NCBI GenBank assembly: GCA_030144725.1
Contig: JASKMD010000004.1
Coordinates: 1,469,983-1,533,982, forward strand
Reading direction: 5' to 3'
DNA length: 64,000 bases
Origin: Haematococcus lacustris
Lineage: Eukaryota; Chlorophyta; Chlorophyceae; Chlamydomonadales; Haematococcaceae
Below the pieces are notes generated by a model that had not been told where the DNA came from, made no database searches, and worked only from the letters and a program-made list of their open reading frames with translations. The position numbers were made by a program, and so were the translations under genes. Every line of letters starts with the position of its first letter. The stretch's first letter is position 1. Below are positions 30,735 to 40,713 of this stretch, one piece after another.

Positions 30735-31168
30735 TGTAACGGAGCTGAGACCAGGGAGCCTGTGAGGGCGGGAGAACGAGAAAGGACCCGGGGTCAGATA
30801 GAGTTCTGAGCCAAGGTTACAACATAGCAGAGATGACCAACAGAGCACAGCTTACCTGTGAGGGCGGGAGAACGAGACAGGACCCGGGGTCAGATAGAGT
30901 TCTGAGCCAAGGTGCCTGTCTCTGCCCTCACAGAGCCTTAAGTACTCAAAACCATTCACATTCTTAGTCATCCACGTGTAAAGGGAAAAGGTGTACGTAA
31001 ACTGTGAACTTCTATGCTCGGTGCATCCGCCTAGGTTCGGAGCACCTTGCACAGAGAACAACAGAAGCATCCACTGTAAGAGAAGAACAAGTACTCAGTT
31101 CGCTAAAGATCAGACATGCAAGTCAGTTTAAAAGATGCAAGCCGCCCATGCTGCGCATGTCCACTACA
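30735..31168 (-). repeat. 5' LTR of the gypsy element
   Basis: 434 bp, TG at one end and CA at the other (plus strand TGTAACGGAG to CCACTACA). It contains a partial internal duplication (about 30761-30826 and 30857-30921). It also shows the unoccupied target of the TIR element found in the 3' LTR. Confidence 0.92.
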
Positions 31169-31450
31169 CAACGCAAGGCTGGAAGGGGTGGGGCAGGGCT
31201 GGGAGGGGGTGGGGCAGGGCTGGGAGGGGGTGGGGCAGGGCTGGGCAGGGAGGGGAGGGGCAACGCAAGGCTGGGATGGGATGGGGTGGGGCAGGGCTGG
31301 GAGGGGGTGGGGCAGGGCTGGGCAGGGAGGGGGAGGCAACGCAAGGCTGGGAGGGGGTGGGGCAGGGCTGGGATGGGGTGGGGCAGGGCTGGACAGGGAG
31401 GTACAACGCAAGGCTGGGAGGGGGTGGGCAGGGCTGGGATTCGGCGGTCC
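31169..31450. repeat. G-rich minisatellite (GCAAGGCTGGGAGGGGGTGG type)
   Basis: Four or five blocks each begin CAACGCAAGGCTGGGA and continue with GGGGGTGGGGCAGGGCTGGG phrases. Open frames on both strands are repeat artefacts. Confidence 0.88.
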
Positions 31451-32008
31451 TAGACCTCCGGCTGGTCGTGGGTTGCACATTGAGACGCACGCTGGGGAGC
31501 AGGCTGACCCGGGCGATTTTGCCTTCGCATAGGCTGGGCTGGCTGGGCTGGCTGGGCTGGCAGCGGGGCAACACCTCCCATGCTGAACTTTACGGTGTGG
31601 CCTGCGCCCCGCTCTCGGCGTGGGTAACCTGGCTGCATTGCTTTGTTGAGCAGCGTTCAGCGTTAGGGTGGGGGCGGCGCAGGGGAGCCAGCTCTTTGGT
31701 TGCCCCGCAACGTGCTGTAAACGGCTAGTTGTGGATGGGTGCGGCTGTGGCCTGGCGGAGCTGGCGGTTGGGGCTCCTCTGAATCTGAGAATGGTTCTAA
31801 CCGTGTGTATTATCTGCTGTAACTGATTTTTCCGGTTTGCGGACAACATTTCATTTGATGTATCGGGGGGGTCCTTCTTGTATTCGCGATGTGCCGTCGA
31901 CAGCACACGGACACCGTAGACAAGAGTAAGGGTTCCTGAGGACTCTGAGGCCGAACTGTCAATCACACATTCTAGTTTCACCGAAGCTGCGCGTGCCAAA
32001 GACTAGCG
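31451..32008. other. Intergenic sequence upstream of the glycosyltransferase-like gene
   Basis: Unique sequence apart from a short GGCTGGGCTGGCT run at 31530-31560. A reverse-strand frame beginning at 31999 runs through it but starts ten bases from the forward gene's ATG and ends in repeats, so I do not accept it. Promoter elements are not evident. Confidence 0.5.
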
Positions 32009-35000
32009 ATGCAGCGGCGTACAGCTTATTTTCCTGGGTGGCTGACATTCTTCACCGCGCTCCTGTCCTTGAAGGTTTGCGGTGCAGCCAATGTATCAGC
32101 GGGCGTGCAGCTCCTGCCTGGGCTGCAAGTAGCGAAAATGCCAGTTTCACAAGCTGGGAATATGAGGGCACTGCGCCCGCCCGCACCCGTGCCGAGCCCG
32201 GAGGCCAGCTACGAGAAAGCAGATTCCCGGGAGGTACTGGCGCAGCTGTTCGGCCCAAACACCAATGCGTACGTGCGAGCTCCCGTCGAACCGGACACGC
32301 TGTTCCCCATCCGACCAGGTCCTGTAGAATGAGCACGCCTCCTACTAATCACATCGCTCACCCACCGCTTTGCTTTGGCCGCAGGTATGTGCTCACGGGC
32401 CCAGACGGCACATCCGAAAGCCCTACATTATCACTTGGCACTAGTAGCATGCGATGTCAGGCAAGTGATGGGGCAGGCAGTGGCGGCTTGCAGTACAATA
32501 GAGCTACAACAAGGGCTTGCTTGTCTTGTGCAGGCCTCACTGGGCCACGTCCCTCAGCAGCACACTGCTGTCCATTTTCTCCAGCCAAGCCAGCCCCACT
32601 ACCGTCACCATCGCCTGGTGCCACCACCGGCCTGACAGCCCAGCTTCCCTGCCCAGCCTTTTTCACAACTTCAGGCACAACAAACACATCAATGTCTTCT
32701 TCATTCCCAAGTCCATGCCGGTGTGTGAGCATCACTTCATGGCTTTCCCCAATGTGGTGTGGCAAGCCACGCACCCATTGTTGCATCATGTAATGGAGCC
32801 ATAACCAGCAGCATTGTCACATGGCATCCCCAGCTGTGGGTATGTGCAGTGCAGTTGTCACAGAAGGTGTGGAGATGGCGTGGCAGCTAACGGTGGCATC
32901 TGTCTGCTCTGTCCTCAGCAGCCACGCACCACTCATATCACACGGCCTAGCACACCTTGACCAAGGAACCTGAGGTATAGCCGCCGATGGCATCATGGCA
33001 TCTGCCGATGTGCAATTAGACTAACGACTGCGTGGCTGGCACCACATCGCATCATAAACTCCAGTCTGTCACCTCCACGCTTGCCTTGATGCGGGCACGC
33101 CAGGTCTCAGGGTCAGAAGCAAACAATCAATGGCTGATGCAGCCTGTGCTGATGCCTGGGCTGCATAGATCACGGTCAAGCACACACCGCCCACAAGAAA
33201 CACTTGTACGCATGCATGTCTGCACGTATGTTAGTGTGTGTGGATGTGTGTGTGTGTGTGTCACATGTGGCATTGCTGTCTACACTGCCTACTTGGCACA
33301 GTGTGTAGAAGCCATGCACACAGTGGTTGGCACACAGAGTGGCTGGTGCAGCGCCAATGGCTGTGAGCCTGCCTCAACCCTGATGAGACAAAGAGCTATG
33401 CCCATGGAGCTGTGGTGCATGCAAGGATGTAGGAGGGTTCGGCTGTGGTCACACGTTCCTGCCATGTTAGAGACAGCAGCAACCACACACCCTGACATGC
33501 CCGCCTGGGTTCTCATAACTGCAACACCACTCAAACACATACGCCGTGTGGAGCTCAGCTCAGCTCTGCCCAGCATGGTACCCAGCATGATGTAGGAGTT
33601 GAGGCGCAATGAGGGTTCGTGTAGGGGTTAGGGCTAGGGTGGCCCTAGTAGGGATGGCTGGCAGCCTGGCTGCCTGCATGTCGTGTGGCTGGCTGGTTGG
33701 TTGGCTGGCTGGCTGGCTGGCCGGCTGGCTGGTCGGCCAGCAAGTGTGTGTGAGGGCCCATAGGTCTTGATGTTTTGCACCCTGCTTGTCTACTTGCCGT
33801 CACACCTGGGCACAGCCGTACTCAACATGCCTGCATGCATGTGTGCTTGCATGCACTCACAGCTGCATTCCAACTCGGCCTACTACGCTGCACTGACCGC
33901 TCCTGGCACCATGGGCTGCCCTGAGCTTCCTCTGGTCGTGGCGGAGGAAGACGTAACCTTTGCCCCTGGCTTCAACCGTCAAGTATCGAGCGCATACAAA
34001 AGCGCTCTGACCTTGGTGGGTGGCATGCGGCTGCGCTCACATCAGCATGTTTTGTCAGTCAGCACTGTCATGGCTGCAAGGCACGGCTGTAGGTGCACAC
34101 ACGCACGCACGCACGCATGTGCTGTGCACGCTACCCTCTGCGCTGTTGTACGTGCTTATCCAGCACACCGGGACTGCATCAGCGCTGTTTGGCAACAAGC
34201 CACTGGCTGTTGCACCACCAGTGTGACGTCACACTGCAAAGGCCCCTCCCTGACTAGCGCTCCACTCCAGCCTGTTGGTCCCTCTCCTGTAATGAAGGCT
34301 CAAGGTTGAGGGCCAAGGTGCTGTTGTACGTGTTGCTTGTTCACACTGACGTGGCCTGTTTAAAGCTACACCTGAAACAATGATCACCTGAAACAATGAT
34401 GGTTATTGTACAACCTCAATTTGCTAGTCCCCAGGTGGTTGGGCTCACAATGCTGCCTGGGGCCTTGTTGTCCCATCATACAGCGTCATCGGCAGATCAA
34501 GGGTGGCTGCACAAGTGGTACCTACAACCTGCCACTGCTACTGCTGCTGCTGCTGCTGCTGCTGGCCCCCTCCCGGCTGCCCTGCTCATGCATCTACAGA
34601 CACAAGCTGCTGGTTGGAAATGTCTGGGGCGCACCCGTGTCATGCTGTGCCGGGCACGCGTGCCTGACTGTTTGGTTGCCTTGCTGTTGGCTGCTGTCGC
34701 TGCAGGCGGGGTCAGAGCCCTTCGTACTCAATCTGTACCGCCCTAGTCCAGTGGAGCAGCTTGACATTGTGATGCAAAGGCTGCGCAACATACAAAACCG
34801 GTCAGGTGCGCGACATACAAAACCGGTCAGGTGCGCGACATACAAAACCGGTAAGGTGTTCTTTCTAAGGCGGCTGGGAGAAGAACCCGCAACCTGTGGG
34901 GCTTGTCACCACCACCCTCACTTTGTTGTGGCACAGGCACTCTCTGTAGCTCACTGCAGCCTGAGGCGAGGGTGGTTGTGTGGGACGTGCTAGCGTGGCT

Positions 35001-36701
35001 ACTGCTCAAGTTGGCACTAGGAACGGGCTGCCTAACACATGCTGCTGGCACCTCCTGCCCTGTTGAGGATGACTGCAGCCATGGGCCAGGGTTAACCCTG
35101 ACCCAAGCCCTAACCCCAAGCCCTACCCTAGCCCTAACCCTAACCAAACCCTAACCCTGATCCCAACCCCTGCTGGCACCTCCCACCCTATTGGGACTGG
35201 CTCTAGCCACGCAGTGTGCACTGTGGGGCACATGGGAGCGTCCGTGCTGATGCACTTCTTTGTGGTGCGCAGCCAGGCAGTGAGCTGCAGTCCTCAAAAG
35301 GTGAAGCACAAAGGGCACTGACCCCGCCCACCGTGTCCAACAAGACAGCAACAGTATGGGATGAGTCAGCGTCTATGCCAGTCTGCAATCTTGCTGGGCC
35401 GCGTGCCTCAACAAAGGTGCATGGCTTTGTCGCTCAGTTGTTGCCGCTAGCATCTGCCACCGTGCCGCTGCCACAGGGCTTTTTGAAGACAGCTGGCAAA
35501 GCCTGCCCAAGGAAATACCCCTAGCCTCGGTGAGTTGCCTAGACCAGGCGCTGCCTAGTTGGGCGCTGCCTAGACCAGGCGCTGCCTAGTCAGGCGCTGT
35601 CTAGACAGGCGCTGCCCTGATGTGGAGCTGTGCTCAGCTGCACACCACCGGAGTGCTGTGTCCGAATGGAGAGCTGATGTGGAGGGTGCCGCATGCTGCT
35701 GTTGTCGCGCACATTTCATGTCAGTGTGATGCGGGTTCATCTTGGGCGTACTGTGGGTGTGCTGCAGGCATTTGAAGGTCCTGCTGCCTGGGGTTATGGC
35801 GCTCAGGGCATGATGTTCTCCCCTTTCATGACGCAAGCCTTAATGCTACACTTTCATCAGGTGGGCAGAGCTAGCTGCAGGGGGGCCCCTTGGCAGGGCT
35901 CACCTGGAATTTCTGTCTAGTGAATGCTGGCGCAACCCACTCAGGCCTAGGGAGGTGCGCCTGGCAAAGGCTGGCTTGTCTGTGGGCCTGCTACACCTGC
36001 TGCTGCTACACCTGCTCCTGCCTGGCAAGGGCTGGCTGGTAAAGGTTGGCTCATTCTCTTGAGGGGTCCAGCAGCAGCCCTCGGGCACTAACCTGCTACG
36101 CCTCCGGCAACTGCTTCTCCCCATGCACATGCTCATGCCCCTCCTCGTGCACATGCGCATGCTGTAGCATCATGGACACATGCCTAAGCCACTGTTGTGG
36201 CTACTGCTGCTCCAATCACTGCATAGGTGCAAACAGGGCAGCGTCCAGTGCCCGGCTACCAAGACATCATCATTCTAAACCTAGTCCACCATCGAGCCCG
36301 CTGCTACGGCTTGGTCTCCGTGGCAGGCAACACCACCACGCAGCCCTGCCATGTCATGAGGTCCGTGGTAGCTGCTTAGAAGCTAGTTGGGTAGTTGGGA
36401 CGCTGGCAGCATCAGCCCGGCGACAAGCCAGTATGAGCTTCAGCTCCTAACCCTCCTTAGGACACAGTCTGGTCCTAACCAGACCCCTGTGAGAGCCTTA
36501 GCCCTGCTAGTGCTGCTGCTGCTGGTGCTGGTGCTGATGCTGCTGTGGCGGCTGCCACTCTGCAGCGTCAACAAGTCCCTCATCCAGCACACCGGGACTG
36601 CATCAGCGCTGTTTGGCAACAAGAGCACTCGCTTCCATGTGGCCGAGGACTTCCCAGTGGTGCACAAGTTTGCTATTGAGGACCCAGAGGGTACCTGGTA
36701 A
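32009..36701 (+). CDS. Putative type II membrane glycosyltransferase, multi-exon
   Basis: The ATG at 32009 opens a signal-anchor-like N terminus (FPGWLTFFTALLSLKVCG). Exons supported by frame and splice sites: 32009 to about 32318; 32534-32789 (VTIAWCHHRPDS, INVFFIPKSMP); 33863-34015 (LPLVVAEEDVTFAPGF); from 34706 (FVLNLYRPSPVEQLDIVM); 35768-35860; 36227-36360 (PVPGYQDIIILNLVHHRA); 36566-36701, ending EDPEGTW. Possible further exons lie near 32385-32459 and 35276-35480. The acidic VAEEDVTFAPGF, the GYGAQGMMFS segment, GYQDIIILN and IQHTGTASALFG resemble the metal-binding and acceptor-side motifs of Golgi glycosyltransferases that have an EDD motif. The family assignment is inference. A decayed tandem paralogue lies at 2735-5363. 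Middle exon junctions are not all resolved. Confidence 0.55.
33228..33262. repeat. (TG)n microsatellite in an intron
   Basis: A TG-rich run (GTGTGTGGATGTGTGTGTGTG) within the putative intron between 32789 and 33863. A GGCTGGCTGGCT run lies further along at 33690-33735. Confidence 0.85.
34147..34325 (+). repeat. Partial copy of the gene's own last exon plus a dispersed 3' module, inside an intron
   Basis: 34158-34199 repeats the last-exon sequence CTTATCCAGCACACCGGGAC through TTTGGCAACAAG (compare 36580-36622). Then follows GCCACTGGCTGTTGCACCAC through CCTCTCCTGT, which recurs at 42609-42686, and AATGAAGGCTCAAGGTTGAG, which recurs at 36982 and 43169. It has no open continuation as an exon, so I read it as a duplicated fragment. 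Confidence 0.75.
34784..34857 (+). repeat. Three copies of a 24-bp unit
   Basis: CTGCGCAACATACAAAACCG and two further copies GTCAGGTGCGCGACATACAA (continuing AACCG). The last copy ends in GGTAAGG, a good splice donor, so the number of copies could change the length of the glycosyltransferase-like protein or the donor used. Confidence 0.75.
35084..35166. repeat. Degenerate telomere-like CCCTAA repeats
   Basis: GGTTAACCCTGACCCAAGCC followed by several CCCTAACCC and CCCTAGCCC units. It lies in an intron of the glycosyltransferase-like gene, so it is not a chromosome end. Confidence 0.7.
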
Positions 36702-37813
36702 AGGCAGCAGCTCAGCAGCTAACGTCAGAAGTTTGGGCAGTTAGGGAGGTCGAGCCAGGGCTCAGAATTGTGCATCAGGCAGCCAACCAACCGGAGTGCG
36801 GCCAACCATTCGCCGTGCTCAACACCTTCGCAGGAGGCTGGGAAGGGCAGCAGCTCAGCAGCTATTGTTGAAAGTGTGGCCAGTTGGGGAAGACAGCGAG
36901 GTTTAGGGTGAGGTCAGGGTTAGGGTTATAGGCAGCTAAGGGTAGCTCTGTAGTGGTTCATACTTAGTATGTTCGACTGCAATGAAAGCTCAAGGTTGAG
37001 GGCCGAGGTGCTGGTATAGGTGTAGTCATTCTTTCTTTCACGAGGACTAGGGCTGCTGGGATGAGATAAAGGACAAATGATGGCAGTAGGAGGGCAGCAG
37101 TGCATTGTATGCATGTTTAGAGGGCTCTACACCCATTCTTAAGCCAATAAGGAGCTGGAAAACAGCCGGAGCTACTTGCAAGGCCTCCAGCCCCCAAGGG
37201 CAGCTGTGGGCACCAGAAGGTCCACACACACCCTATTCTGTCGTTGCCCTGCATGGGCAGGGCAGTGGTATGATCAGGGTAGCATGACAGCCTTGCCACC
37301 TGCGACCTGCTCCCTTAGCCACATGGGTGTCTGTCATGCATGGGACGCTGTACATGCATGAAGGAGCCATGCATAAAGGAGTATGTAGCAGTATGTGTAG
37401 CAAGAGTCAGGGGTGGAGAGGGGAGAGGGCGGCAGTCTGCTGCCTGCATGATGTACAGGGGCACGGGCACAGATGCTGCTTCTGGCTCCAACCTTGGCCT
37501 GGAAAGCTGTGGGGAGGGGAAGTCGGTGAGGTTGCTGGCGCTGTACACAGTTGACAAGGGTCTGTTGGAATTGGTCACATCGATGATTTGCGCGGTATTG
37601 TACCAAGAGCGCATGATGCGTTTTGTCAGTTCTTACTAAGTACACCAAGCAGCTCCGTGCCATAGTGCTGTACCTAGGGCATCTGAATTGTGTGAAATGT
37701 GTAATGGATATCACTTCCGCCTCATTCCGGTTGCCGGCACTCTGGTTGGATAGCGACCTGATGCACCACCCCGCACGGCCACTGCGCTTGGATAATGTTG
37801 CTGAATCCCTCAA
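36702..37813. other. Intergenic sequence with dispersed repeats
   Basis: 36700-36900 contains a loose duplication (GGCAGCAGCTCAGCAGCTA twice). 36950-37014 carries a module (GTTCATACTTAGT, GTTCGACTGCAATGAAAGCT, GGTTGAGGGCCGAGGTGCTG) that recurs at 43138-43201. 37570-37660 carries ATCGATGATTTGCGCGGTAT through ACTAAGTACACC, which recurs around 38848-38916 with the Harbinger element inside it. No gene is recognised. Confidence 0.6.
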
Positions 37814-38785
37814 ATGTCGCGGAATAAGAAACGCAAGCGCCCCACACAGAGTGCAGCCGCAAAGCTTGACGAAAGACTAGGCCCCCCTGACGACACTGCA
37901 CCACGCGACACTGCAACTCCCTGAATCAAGTCGCTGCGCGTGTGCTATGCCGTCCCATGTATGTAGGTGCCAGTGGCAGTGGGCAGCAAGAGGTTGTTGG
38001 AGAGCGGCGCCAGGTCATCAAGGCTGCCATTCGTGGCCTCGTGGAGGCAGCGCGGCCTGATCTCAGCCCAGCGCAAGTTGACGCTGTTGTGGCGGAGATG
38101 AACAAACGCATGACCATGGGCAGCAAGCAGTGCTGCCTAACAGCGGTCATGTGCATCCATGCTGCTCCAGTCCTTCCTAGGGCAGCCCACTGAAGGCTTC
38201 CCAGCAGCAGGTCCAGCCCCAGGCCCCCATCCCCCACCTGACCCAGCCTGCCCTCCCTATACTCACCCCCGCCTTGCCACACGCAGCTCCCCCCGCTCTG
38301 CAGCCGCCCCAGCACAGCTGCCCCCCCCAGTGCCGCTCAACATCTGGGACCCCAAGCTGCTGGCACAGATCAAAGATGCCATGGAGCTGCTGACAACCGC
38401 CAGGGTGCTTGAGCATCTGATGCGTGGTCCCCACCACAGCGGCATCAAGCTGCTGCCTGTCGAGGTGGCTGTGTTTGAGCAGCCCAGCAGCTCATGGCCG
38501 GTTGCCAAGCTCAAGGAGCTGGATGACATGCACCTGACAGGGGATGGTAACTCCCTCAACGCCAACGCCACCACAATCAGCACCAGCATCGGTGAGTTCT
38601 ACCGGCACCCAGGCCGCTTCATCAAGTGGTGGGGCAAGGCTATTGGGGTGGTTGAGGGGGGGTTCAGCAGGAATGCTCAGAAGCATTTCCCCCAGCTGGT
38701 GCTAGGTAGGCTAGACTACAGCCTGCCAGACCGGGAGCGCAAGTGGCGCCTTGTTCCTTGTTCCTTGCGCCTTGCTCCTTGTTGA
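37814..38785 (+). CDS. Hypothetical small basic/helical protein gene, exon structure unresolved
   Basis: The ATG at 37814 opens MSRNKKRKRPTQSAAAKLDE, a strongly basic start. From an AG at 37966 another frame reads VIKAAIRGLVEAARPDLSPA and VDAVVAEMNKRMTMGSKQ, well formed helices. From about 38290 a third stretch reads PLNIWDPKLLAQIKDAMELL, LPVEVAVFEQPSS, ISTSIGEFYRHPGRFIKWWG and FPQLVLGRLDYSLPDRE, ending at a stop at 38785. The three parts need introns at about 37880-37966 and 38125-38285. The codon pattern looks coding, but I recognise no family. It could be host or transposon-derived (a Lys/Arg-rich nuclear signal fits both). Confidence 0.4.
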
Positions 38786-38916
38786 ATAAGTTTTGTTTGC
38801 CTGTTGAGAATTGGTCCGATTTGTAGTGAATCAGAGGCTTGTAAGGACTGAAACATCGATGATTTGCGCGGTATTGTACCAAGAGCGCATGATGCGTTTT
38901 TGTCTAATCTTACTAA

Positions 38917-40239
38917 GGGCCCTATTCCAATGGGGCGAGGCGAGGCGAGGCGAGGCGAGGCTCCATGTGGCTGCATGTGGCGATTTTGAATTTTGCGATT
39001 CCAATGCGGCGAGACAGGCGAGGCGAGGCGATGTGTACAAATATTTCCCTCTTCGCTCATTTCGCGCCACATCCGATGCGTGCGCCACATCCGATGACAG
39101 TCGGCCCAGCAGCAGCAGCAGCAGCAGCAGCAGTGGTAACAGCGAAGCTGCATGGATCCCTTTTAACGACCGCCGACCAGTGGTCGGCGACCACCCCGCG
39201 CCTTGCGCATAGTCACGATGCTGCTGCCGCTGCCGTCGCTGACAAAATGTGTTTTAGCAAGGTGTTGGACGTGTGTTGATAATGATGCTCTGCGTTGAGC
39301 AGGCTATGTTGTGACTCTGCTAGGAGCAGGTTGTATGTGTAGGGTTGGCTGTATGTGAAGGGTATTGCAGGTTGTGGTGCAACTCTGCTCGGAGCAGGTT
39401 ATGTTTTGGCTGCAGGTTTGGTGACAACAAGTTCGATGTTCTCCCGTTAGTTGGGGTGGTGGCGGGGATGAAGGTGGCAAGCAGCGTGTAGATGTGCAAG
39501 GCAAGCTAAGCGTCAGCGGGACAATGCAAGTACACGCCTCTGCAAGCCCTGCGCAAGCGGGACTAGCTAAACATTCTCCGCAAAGCGGGACTAGCTAAAC
39601 ATTCTCCGCAAAGCGGGCAAAGCAAGTCAAAGCGGGCAAAGCAAAGCACAGCAGGTGCAGACACGCAAGTTCCATAGCTTCTGGCATTGCTTGGCAGTGA
39701 ATTGCCTCCCTTCGTCGGTTTCTGAGAACAAGTTGCTGTTGCGAAGCGACCGACAAGTGGCTGCGCTAATTCCTCCCAGTCGCCTCCGAAACTAACGGCT
39801 GTCTTTCCGCCCTCTTCTATTGCAGCTATCACTACCCTGGCCAGGACTTCTTCCTGTTTATCCACTAGCTGCTGCTTTGTCGATGCTGATGCTACATTTT
39901 GTAGCCTAGACATGCTGAGCATCGCGCAGCCACTCGCCACCCCCATACTCGCCAAGCTGCTAGTTCTGGAAAACAGTCACACCTCGCCTGTGACCTCGCC
40001 TCGCCTCGCTGGGCCTAGGGGCGAGGCTGGCTTGGCGAGGCGGCAAGGGCCCATGCACGCAAATCTGGTGGCATGGGCATCTGGACCTCGCCTCGCCATT
40101 GGAATCGCGCGAGGCGAGGTAGGGCGGTTGGGGGCGGTTAGAGGGACATGGAGACCTCGCCGCCTCGCCTCGCCGCCTCGCCTCGAAAAAGCACCCCATG
40201 CACCTCGCCTCGCCTCGCCTCGACATTGGAATAGGGGCT
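38917..40239. mobile_element. PIF/Harbinger-like TIR element with GGCGA-rich ends
   Basis: The left end GGGCCCTATTCCAATG and the right end (reverse complement) AGCCCCTATTCCAATG form inverted repeats that continue as GGCGAGGCGAGGCG arrays. TAA flanks both sides (38914-38916 and 40240-40242). The unoccupied sequence CTTACTAAGTACACCAA is present at 37634-37650 in the sister copy of the flanking repeat. TAA duplications with a GGNCCTATTC end are typical of PIF/Harbinger. A second inner pair (GATTCCAATGCGGCGAG at 38998, its complement near 40096) suggests a nested or duplicated end. No transposase is recognised in the 1323 bp. Confidence 0.85.
39270..39640 (-). repeat. Module shared with the interior of the LTR element at 5507-8916
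   Basis: Read on the reverse strand this matches about 6190-6520: TTGTCCCGCTGACGC, GCTTAGCTTGCCTTGCACAT, TCCCCGCCACCACCCCA, CTAACGGGA, GCCTGCTCCNAGCAGAGTT, ACATAGCCTGC and CGCAGAGCATCATCA are common, in the same order. The neighbouring reverse frame up to 39955 contains KQQLVDKQEEVLARVVIAAI, a plausible coiled coil, but no known domain. Confidence 0.8.
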
Positions 40240-40713
40240 TAAGTACACCAACCAGCTGGTGTTGGTCTATTACTCGTCTTTTTATGCTGGTCAGTCTTTC
40301 AGGTTTTCATTTCACGTTGGAAGAGCAGTTACGGCTGGGAGAGGCCGCGCCGGGTTCCTAATGGCAGCGACTAGAGCCCGGGCAGTCTGCACTGGGGCGA
40401 GTCGCTGGTTGTCTGCTGGCTGCTGCTGCCATCGCGCTGCGGACGGACCGAGGGTCCCACTCGGCATGTCCCACTCAGTGGAAATCTGAATGGAAATCTA
40501 CAGTTTTCACAAGCCTGATCTGCGTGCCGTTGTCATTTCATGGCATTGACGGATGTGCGGATGTAATGTCCAAACCTTGAATGCAGCGAGACTGGTCTCA
40601 TCATTTGATGTGGTCGTCTCAATGTGTATTGGCTGCGAAAGAAATCAAAGGTGTGACAAACGAGTTTGACTTGCTACCGCGTCTCGTGCAAGGGAGGCGA
40701 GCGCGCCTGCGCA
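40240..40713. other. Intergenic sequence before the UVR-TPR gene
   Basis: No feature is recognised after the end of the Harbinger-like element; it probably holds the promoter and 5' UTR of the following gene. Confidence 0.5.

Larger units (their letters stand above)
9442..31168 (-). mobile_element. Ty3/gypsy chromovirus, reverse strand, carrying two large insertions
   Basis: Matching 434-bp LTRs lie at 30735-31168 (5' LTR for the reverse strand) and 9442-11958 (3' LTR, split by a TIR element). Between them, on the reverse strand, are gag with a CCHC knuckle, an aspartic protease, reverse transcriptase, RNase H, integrase, chromodomain and PHD finger. Next to the 5' LTR the strand reads TTGGTGCC, a plausible primer-binding site. 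Next to the 3' LTR is a G-rich purine tract (complement of 11959-11975). Without the insertions the element would be about 6.3 kb. Pol carries several frameshifts and a premature stop, so it is inactive. Flanks CTTGA (9437-9441) and CAACG (31169-31173) do not match, so no target duplication is preserved. Confidence 0.88.

Noticed and set aside
31103..31999. 298-codon reverse frame next to the glycosyltransferase-like start
   Set aside because: Half of it is the G-rich minisatellite, and it begins ten bases from the forward ATG. The first 80 residues look plausible, but there is no supporting motif.
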